A DNA stretch of 64,000 nt from Verpa conica (lineage: Eukaryota > Ascomycota > Pezizomycetes > Pezizales > Morchellaceae), in assembly GCA_033030425.1 (NCBI GenBank), contig JAUFSD010000016.1, forward strand, positions 62,001-126,000. Reading direction: 5' to 3'. Shown one piece after another: positions 56,501-64,000 of this stretch. The notes beneath the pieces are model-generated. The model had not been told where the DNA came from. It searched no databases and saw only the letters and a list, made by a program, of their open reading frames with translations. Position 1 is the stretch's first letter. Each line of letters begins with the position of its first letter. Position numbers and translations under genes: made by a program.

Positions 56501-57504
56501 TCTGTAGCGTCAGGGAATACTGCGGGGGCAACCTCTGGAGCAGCAACATCCGTAGCGTCAGGAAATACAGCAGGAGCCACTGCTGGTGCAGGAACTTCAG
56601 TAGCGTCAGGAAATACTGCGGGACAAACCTCTGGAGCAGCAACATCCGTAGCATCAGGAAATACAGCAGGAGCAACCGCTGGTGCAGGAACTTCAGTAGC
56701 GTCAGGAGTTACGGCAGGAGCGACCACTGGTGCAGGAGGAACTTCAGTAGCCTCAGGAAATACAGCAGGAGCGACAGCTGGTGCAGGAACTTCCGTAGGG
56801 ACAGGAAATGCAGCAGGAGGTACCTCGGGAGCAAATGATGGAGCGACAGGAGCTGGAGCAGGAGGGACCTCGGGAGCAACCTCTGTAGCAACAGGAGTTG
56901 CAGCAGGAGGGACAACCGGGGCAGGGACTTCCGTGGCGACAGGAGTTGCAGCAGGGGGGACAACTGGAGCAGGAACTTCCGTGGCGACAGGAGTTGCAGC
57001 AGGAGGGACAACTGGAGCAGGGACTTCCGTGGCGACAGGAGGCACGACGGGAGCAACCTCTGTAGCGACAGGAGTTGCAGCAGGAGGAACAACCGGAGCA
57101 GGAACTTCTGTAGCGACAGGAAATACAGCAGGAGGTACCTCGGCGGCAGCAACTTCATCTACACCAACATCAGGCGCAGCAGCACCAGGTGCAACACAAG
57201 CCGGGACTACGTCAAGCTGTACTAAATGGCATCTTGCTGGAACAGGTAAGCACACACTATATATCTGAAATGTGAGAACATACAAAATCTAAACTTGGCT
57301 ACTTCTAGGGGATTACTGCTATTCTATATGGCAGACATACGGCATTACCGGAGCGCAGTTTTACGCATGGAATACTGGTACTGGTACCGATGCCAGTGGC
57401 AGTGATTGTGCCGTATGGTTTAGTATGGCTTCCCTCCCTAGAAACCCATTAAAGATTATTACTAATGTATTCTTCTAGACTATGCATACTGTGTCGGTGT
57501 TTGA
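53568..57504 (+). CDS. GH18 chitinase with two CBM18 and two LysM domains
   Basis: Eighteen exons are predicted: 53568-53830, 53905-53911, 53963-54064, 54120-54164, 54218-54508, 54565-54600, 54657-54781, 54852-55001, 55054-55112, 55168-55211, 55283-55385, 55436-55675, 55747-55768, 55858-56075, 56132-56245, 56292-57245, 57309-57422 and 57479-57504. They give 970 aa. After an N-terminal hydrophobic segment (secretion signal, residues 14-34) come two Cys-rich CBM18 domains (about 73-150), the GH18 barrel with GVDFDWEYPG (catalytic Glu near 291) and MIWAIDLDD, a LysM (about 560-620), a Thr/Ala/Gly/Ser repeat tract (about 622-915), and a terminal LysM. It cleaves chitin at the cell wall or outside. 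The modules match subgroup C chitinases, though LysM usually lies N-terminal there. Confidence 0.88.
56325..57160 (+). repeat. Minisatellite coding for the chitinase linker
   Basis: Within exon 16, a 42-45-bp unit encoding variants of SVASGNTAGATSG, later SVATGVAAGGTTGAG, is repeated about 19 times. Frame is kept throughout. Confidence 0.9.
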
Positions 57505-57844
57505 TGGCTCGAATAAGGCCCTGGTGGTAGATAGTAAGATCTGTATTTACAAGTAATATAAAGAGTTTAACAGTGAAAATAATATTTTGTGATCAGAAAT
57601 ACATGAGTGGTTGTCCTAGCTAATACATAGTCCAATAATATACCGGTACCCGAAAGAGCAAACAACTTAGTACTTGAAGAGTCGCGGTCAATTCCTATAG
57701 TAATAGTAAAGATAACAGGATGAAAGAAAATATCTGCCAAAACCATACCTGCTCCATCCTAACCTTTGGTCCTTTTCCTCCCAGGAATCTTCCTTACCGA
57801 GACCGACATAGATGAGCGTAGTGTATCTCGCATAAGCGGAAGTG
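57505..57844. other. Convergent intergenic region
   Basis: No gene between the 3' ends of the chitinase and the nuclease-like gene. Confidence 0.5.
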
Positions 57845-59093
57845 TCATTTAAACTTCTTATTATCGCCAATCATACCTCTCGCAGTATTAATCGGATATG
57901 TCCATAGAGGAACCTCAATAAGTCTCTTGAACTCTTGGTGTATTTGAAACTCTGGAGAAAGGCTTATAGTGTTCTGGGACAACCAAATAGCAGATTCGAG
58001 GATGATATCAATATATCGATAAACTAAATTCTTGTTATATCCAGGAACATAAGAGACCTGAAGCTCTGAATTATAGTCAAGCCGATAGAAGACGAAGTTC
58101 ACTCCATCGGTCCCAATCCCGTAGATGATCTGAATCACCCTCAATTCGTTCCTCTTCTGCTGTAGTCCTTCTGTATATAGTAAGCAGCTTGTGAGAAGAA
58201 TTCGGATAAAAAACCAGGGGGTAATATACTAAGGTAGCTAATCAACTGGGGAGATATTGTCCCAAGGCAATAATGTTTCTTGACCTCGATGGCTATGATA
58301 CCAGATTCAAGGTCCTTCTCCCCTAAAAGCCCCCCGCATCCCAACACATAATCACAGCAGCTAGTAACTACTGTAACTGCACTAATGGTTTTTGTCTCAA
58401 TCGGATAACCCTCAACGAGCTTGAATTGATGGGTAGGTAATTTGCACTCGAGTGACCTCAGCCGATCAAAGATTAACATACTGATCATGGTTTTTCCAAG
58501 TACCTCACATTTATCAAGACCCCATTTTACATCGGTTCGGATATCGTAAGTAGAAATCTCTGATTATATTTGCTCATTAGAAACAAGAGGCTATGTTATA
58601 TCGTATAGATGTAACTGCTTACCAACCCACATGGTAGTCCTCGGTACCGTCTCTACAAGGTCATGAACCTTCCAAGCAGAAGAAGGATCACCATCCCTGT
58701 ACCTAATATTGAAAAGACTCTTCGCCTCAGTCATCGATAGCTGAGAGGCAGGAATCTGGAAGTATAAGCATTCCCAGCTGTATAATAGATCTTGGTGTAG
58801 TAAACCTTTTGATGGATGGTTCTGGTGTTGGTTTTATCAACTGCATCCGAAATCAAACCTGTGATTTCTTCAACAAAACGATAAAGTTTTTTTGGAGGCG
58901 AGTCTTTATGGAGTCCTTGGCCTCGTGCAAAGCATAGGATACCTTCTAAGTCTGTATAGGATGACGGCTCGTTTGTTTTGCGACGCTTGTTTGAAACTGG
59001 CTGTTCCTCCTGTGGTATGTCCTTCTGTGATTTTTCCTTCGGCGGTAGGTCCTTCGGTGATTGGGGAGTATTTGCGATGCTGGAAGGCGGCAT
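57845..59093 (-). CDS. PD-(D/E)XK nuclease-like protein
   Basis: Four exons are predicted on the minus strand (59093-58806, 58755-58623, 58559-58230, 58170-57845), giving 358 aa. Introns are 50-63 nt with matching phases. The N terminus carries a basic KRRK that could be a nuclear signal. Further on come DVKWGLDKCEVLGK, LIFDRLRSLE, then a core with Asp in CDYVLG and IIAIEVKK, followed by PQLISYL. An Asp followed about 22-25 residues later by E-x-K is the hallmark of PD-(D/E)XK folds. I recall similar orphan proteins in many fungi, often in lineage-specific numbers. The function is unknown and nuclease activity is an inference. Confidence 0.65.
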
Positions 59094-61923
59094 GATGGGA
59101 GGATTAGGGATTGTATTATTTGAGTAAAGATAAACTAGATGAATATTATACCTTCGGTATGAAAGCTAACTAGGAGATATATTGGAAGGAGGACTTCCAT
59201 ACTAGTTTATATATATCTGTAGTACCACTCTAAGCACCCTATCCTCGGGGTTAACATTGTCTCGGTAAAGCGCCCCATCGTCACTGATTGTGACACTTAT
59301 ACCTGATTGGGTGGGGAATTCATATATTGCTAGGATGGGTGATGAAGGATGGTTAACTATTAGTTTATGGGGCGATGCTGTTGCAGGACTTCCAATGGGC
59401 CGACCCATATTTGGGCTGTTAGGGTAGGCTGGGCTGTAGGAAGCATAAACCCGGGAAATCTTGAATTGGGCTGGCTGTAGAAATCTGCAGAACGTATTTT
59501 GCCCCAAGGGTTGAAAATCTCGAAGCTAGTGGATAGTCTGGTCTTTAGTGGCTCCGGCATATTATGAATAGTATTAATTCTTACTTATGCTGATTGGGCT
59601 TGCCTATTGTTTCATCTGTGAACTTGAGCTGGGTCGGTGGTATTTTTGTCCGGGATTGACTATTGGAAGGCCTGTTCTGTTGGTGCTCACCCCCAGAAAA
59701 GACATGACCAGGTTGTTCAAGTGGCGGGAGCACATGCTTTGACATCATATACTTAATAATATGCCATCCTGGTAATAGAAACGTTCTGAACCCCTATAAA
59801 AGTAGGAATAATAGCCTTATTTGCTTTTTTGGGGGTGGGGAGGGAGTAGGGAGCCTGTATTTTTGAGACGGCTCTGTGCGTACTCCTCTGTTTTCTGACT
59901 CATTTTGAGAGGGTGGGTATAATGACGTCAACTCAGACATGACATGAATAGATTCAGATACGGTTAGAAAGGTTCAATTACTGTATGATTTATTTGTTTG
60001 TGTATGGAATCTAATATAGACCTAGGGGAAATTACTTACTTATGAAATCCCTAACATTATCTCAGTGTGGGCTCTCTTCCGTAAGAACTTTCTTGGAAGA
60101 GGCAGACAATACTGTATCAAAGCGGCCTAGGGTCTCATACTCATGGCCCTAAACATGCAAAGCTTCTATGGATCTACGTAAAGTTCAACCACAATAGTAA
60201 TTAAAAATCTCTACATTTATATACGTTGGCTTACGTACCCACATAGCGCTATATGCAGAAAGATAATTGTTAGGGATAACCTGCAGAATCTAGAATCTAA
60301 AACATCTCTAGGATCCTAAGGAATATATTATACTAAGCAGAGAAATATTGGCCGGTAATGGATTCAATGGAATATTAATATGTTCCCTAAATTCTACAAC
60401 GGTCAGCTAAGGAAAACCTTGGTCAGGTAATCAACCTTTATAAAGGTACACGAGTTCGAGTACGTAATGCATCCCAGTATTCTAGGTTGCTCTAACTTCT
60501 AAAGTAACATTTATACTTCATTGAATAGGAAGCAGCGTTGAGAGATAGAGAAAGCAAGAGTTAAATATAAAGTGATCGAGTTTAAGGAATCGTATTTGGG
60601 TGTGCTTTTGTGGTAAAAATATCTCAGGCTCTCTTAGCATTGTATTCTATTTTGTAGATAATTCTTGAGCGAAGCCCCCTGTTAAAGGCTCTTTCGAGTC
60701 GCAGACCGCTAATCTGAGGTGCCCTAGCCCTAGATCTATGACCGATTTAGATTTTGATTTCGGAGGGTTAGTGTTACTTTCAGGCCCAAACATGAAATAT
60801 CACTCGATGAACCCGCTAATGAAAGGAGTTTTTGCTTCATTCAGTAATTAACATTAATAGAAAGAAAATAGGAATATTTTTGGAGATAGGCACTTTGGAG
60901 ATAATTGTTGTAAGATCCAAGAATGTCATACTAATTAGGAGGTGGCGCATCACGCCATACAGAATTGGCCTATGTGGAGCTGTATTTGACAGCTGTGTTT
61001 TAAAGACCAAATATGTTGGGATATGTAAAGCTTTGGTTAATAGAGTGTCGTTTCATAAGGAATTCGGTCGTTAAAGCTTCAGGTTTTAGGAATCTTGTGA
61101 GCGTAGGTATATCATGATAACGAGGAGTTTGGTGTGACTGATAAACACATCCCCGGGAGAATATCGGTTAAACCCAATTAGGAATAGATAGTGGGGACAA
61201 GAGTATCCAGCCCCTACAAGGTAATGAAAGGCTTGAGATGAGTATCACTACACAACTACAATAGATAAGAATCTAACTAGAGAAATAATATATTAATTGT
61301 CTATGTAATATCTACTTACATTGATCTATGCATTGTTGTGGAGGGTATCACATCGATATGGGGCTCTCGGTTGCTACGAGAGTGGCCGGGTATTTTTGTC
61401 CTACAGTATTTTATAGCATGGATAAGAGGTTTTGAGGTGTTTCTCCTACCTAAATACAGATGGAAACTACTGCTAGAACATAAAAAAAGTCTAATAGGTA
61501 AAAACATACTCTCTATAAGTAACAGCCTGCTCAAGTATCATGAAATAATAGGAGCGCCAAGGCACAATAGTGCCATGCACCCGAAACAGGCCTTACCACA
61601 GAATGAAAGAAAAAAATCCACCAAATCAGTAGTTTTTGTATCTTCCCCACCGAGACAGAAGGACAACAAGAAATGCAACTACATCAAACCCTATACAAGA
61701 GCAACGAAAACACAGCGAGCTAGCCTATTCAAAGACAAAAATGAAACCTTTTAGCCCGAGAACGTCGTCCATTACCGACTCATCTCCAAACCTTCTCCCA
61801 AACCCATTCAGCCTACGGCAAGCATTCTAGTAGTCTCATGAGCAACGAACAAAATTTATGCTTAAGAATTGAATCTTACCCAGAATCCCATACCATGATG
61901 ATAAAACTGCAATATTCTTTTTG
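59094..61923. other. Intergenic region with unresolved coding-like fragment
   Basis: Two overlapping minus-strand frames at 59202-59560 (SFEIFNPWGKIRSADF and then ISVTISDDGALYRDNV) look protein-like but do not join cleanly by GT-AG splicing. They may be a decayed small gene. Nothing else is supported, including the 138-codon plus frame at 61338-61754. Confidence 0.4.
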
Positions 61924-62223
61924 CTATAGCCGACTATAATCATGATTACGGAAATGCATGTACAAACCAGTCCTGAATCTAGCAGCATCACCTGATGAGA
62001 AAGATATTGTGATTAAAGAAATAAGCCGAGCAATAGAGATACTTACTGAAGGCTCCCCTTTTGCTAACCTATAGCTAACCCCACGAAGGGCTTGTTGGAT
62101 AGCGATATTTGGTATAAGCTCTATATCAACATCTTCATTCGGATCATACTTTTCCCCCGTGGTGTCTTCGGTAGTAGATGAGGATGACTTTCTCCTTTTT
62201 TTGATGGGAGGCCTTGTCTGCAT
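61924..62223 (-). CDS. Small hypothetical protein, possibly first exon
   Basis: A 99-codon frame opens with ATG and a basic, Ser-rich N terminus (PPIKKRRKSSSS, nuclear-signal-like) followed by acidic DPNEDVDIELIP and ALRGVSYRLAKGEP. A good donor (gtaagt) follows GEPS, and a tcatcag acceptor lies 55 nt downstream, so the true C terminus probably differs from the unspliced frame. The family is not recognised. Confidence 0.3.
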   Translation of the reverse strand: MQTRPPIKKRRKSSSSTTEDTTGEKYDPNEDVDIELIPNIAIQQALRGVSYRLAKGEPSVSISIARLISLITISFSSGDAARFRTGLYMHFRNHDYSRL

Positions 62224-64000
62224 TGATGGCTCTAAGTATATGGGTTCTAATCATAGACGTTGGGTGCTGCTCTCAGAAGTAGATATTAAGACGACACTTT
62301 TCTGATTTTGGTGGGGGGCTTTATCGGTCTCGACTATTCTAAAAATATTTTCTCTGACTATAGTTTTACTGCAATTACCACAACAGTAAAACTCATAAAA
62401 CCCGGGCCAATGTTTCCCCCAGACTTTGACGAGTAACTTTTTACCCTTGGGGCAATGGTGCGGTGAATTCTGGGAAGGGAGTTTGGGATAGCTGTACCCA
62501 GGACATAGTAAGTCAGATTTTGGATCGCTGCTAATAGAGATTTGGGGGGGGGGGGAGTGATACCACGAGCAGACATATTTTTCAGGGACTTTTTAGAATG
62601 CCAATGGGTACAGTAGACTCCGTTATAAGAATACGCTTTTGACCGAAATTTCATATTCTTATAGACCACTTATTCTTATAGGGCATGTATATAACCTGCC
62701 CTAAACCGACTATGGGACTGGTGCACCGTATTCTTATAGAGCAGTTATTCTTATAACGAATATTCTTATAGCGGAAGTGTACTGTAGTTATAAGCTTGAG
62801 AGCCAAATTTGGGGATGGCACAGATGAGGTAGCTAGGTATATGTAGCTTGGATGAAGGATGATGGTTTGGGGATGAAGAGCAAATTGGGTTTTATTATTC
62901 CCTTAAAGATGCATGTGACATCAATATATACTCAACCTCCTGTAATAGTATATTTGATCCTACTAGACTACTATGGGCTGTCTCGTGTCACTAAAAGAAG
63001 TTCGAAACAAAATTGATGATAAAACAATTTGTTCATCAAAAGAAGGCAATAATATTCTGATGACAACTAAACTAAAAAGGAAACTATTATCTGAGAGAGA
63101 GGGATGTATAATCCTCGTAGGGGACAGATGTCCCAATTGACTATGCCACTTAGCCTTCGTTACTAGCATGTGCCACACTACTAGCTTAAACCTAAAACGT
63201 GAAGCTTTAAAGATTGAATTTTCTGAGACAACATAATTAATTTAACTAAAACTATCCTCGCATACCCCAAGATTATTGGTCTTTAATATTGAGTTGTCAA
63301 ATATAACCCTATATTATTTATTAGGCCAGTCTTGTAGGTGCCCTACTCGTTGAAGGAACACCCATGGGCAAGCAAACAAAGTGTAGCTCAATTAATACAG
63401 GTGCACTTAAAAGAATATGAATACTAGATAGAAAATATAAATCTATCTTGAATTATATTTTGAGATTTCTTTATATTATATACTATGCTTAATTATATTT
63501 GTAGGAAGCTGGAGGCTTTGTTCTGAGTGTTTTTTGTAGGGTACTTGCATATTGTTGCCCATACAGGTGACGTGGCTGACTCATATATAGAGGATATCCC
63601 TCTAGCAGGTTGGCCCGTGAGGGGACGTCCCCCGGATAGGCACATCCCCCAATGGGCCAGAAATATATAATATAACAGTCTTTTCCGAATAAACTAGGGT
63701 GTACTACGGACACAGGGAAAGTCCTTTTGTAGGCAATAATAGGGTACGACTACTGCATGCATTTTCTGCATGACGTTGGTGTAACTCCTAACAACCTCCC
63801 TAGCACTTGTAGCACTTAAAGTTTGTGAATGCACTAAATAACACTTGAATCTTTAAAGGAAGTAAATTTAAACGGATATTGGTTTAAAGACCTTAAACAA
63901 ACTACGTGTAGGCTAAGAAATCCAGAAACAGTGAGTAGCTGAGTACAAAAAAGCCAACTATACCACGGTTACAGTGAGATTCTGCCCGGAACTTTCGATA
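62224..64000. other. Intergenic region to window end
   Basis: Apart from the small inverted-repeat element at 62611-62784 and a G run near 62545, nothing is recognised. The 103-codon minus frame at 62358-62669 overlaps the G run and the transposon end and is not supported. Confidence 0.5.
62611..62784. mobile_element. MITE-like element 3
   Basis: A 174-bp element is flanked by TA. The ends CAGTAGACTCCGTTATAAGAA and (complement) CAGTACACTTCCGCTATAAGAA form imperfect terminal repeats. Several internal copies of attcttata occur. No coding capacity; probably mobilised by a Tc1/mariner or pogo-type transposase. Confidence 0.75.

Noticed and set aside
56293..57285. 330-codon minus-strand ORF rich in Val/Pro/Ala
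   Set aside because: It is the reverse complement of the chitinase minisatellite; openness is a by-product of the repeat composition.
61338..61754. 138-codon plus-strand ORF
   Set aside because: Composition (Lys/Asn/Tyr-rich) fits AT-rich non-coding sequence; no motif.
1..64000. CRISPR arrays, bacterial operons or Shine-Dalgarno sites
   Set aside because: Spliceosomal introns throughout show a eukaryotic genome, and no regularly spaced direct repeats with unique spacers were seen.

Overview
The window looks like nuclear DNA of a filamentous ascomycete. Genes are split by many short GT-AG introns (about 50-70 nt) with CTAAC-like branch sites. The gene families are typically fungal: CE16 acetylesterases with a fungal-type CBM1, GH31, GH18 with CBM18 and LysM, FRE ferric reductase, a DUF3074 protein and an MFS sugar porter. 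The mobile elements are also typical: a Gypsy chromovirus, a DDE transposase relic and small TA-flanked inverted-repeat elements. Long gene-poor AT-rich stretches alternate with small gene islands. A Pezizomycetes-like genome would fit, but the species cannot be named from this sequence.

Layout. 0.2-1.0 kb: an orphan ORF with a Tubby-C-like tail. 1.46-4.3 kb: a tandem duplication carrying two spliced GNAT acetyltransferase genes. The convergent Lys-rich gene survives intact only in the second unit (4145-5064, minus); the first unit keeps just its 3' stub. 5.3-10.2 kb: a tandem CE16 esterase locus with one catalytic-only gene, one decayed copy and one CBM1-linked gene, with duplicated promoters. 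10.2-13.1 kb: relics, including an MCT-like transporter fragment and the C-terminal part of a DDE transposase. 13.44-20.25 kb: a full-length, young chromovirus (359-bp LTRs with three differences, TSD tttca, minus strand: gag, pol with chromodomain, and a third ORF). It sits inside the gag of another LTR element. 20.9-25.5 kb: non-coding.

25.5-27.2 kb: secreted GH39-like glycosidase. 28-28.7 kb: retropepsin-like gene. 30.6-36.4 kb: a divergent pair, an 11-exon sugar transporter and an 8-exon GH31 alpha-xylosidase of the YicI type. Their shared upstream region has a cluster of CreA-type sites, which suggests one carbon-regulated module for uptake and hydrolysis of xylose-bearing oligosaccharides. 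36.9-38.2 kb: PF13350-type tyrosine phosphatase. 41.1-43.4 kb: FRE ferric reductase. 47.2-49.3 kb: DUF3074 protein with a coiled-coil tail. 53.6-57.5 kb: an 18-exon chitinase. 57.8-59.1 kb: a four-exon PD-(D/E)XK-like gene. The rest is mostly intergenic, with three small inverted-repeat elements and interstitial telomere-like repeats.

The genes form a plant or fungal wall-degradation theme: acetyl removal, cellulose docking, glycosidase, xylosidase with transporter, and chitinase. Exon joins were worked out by hand from splice motifs, frame and family alignment from memory; no database search was made.
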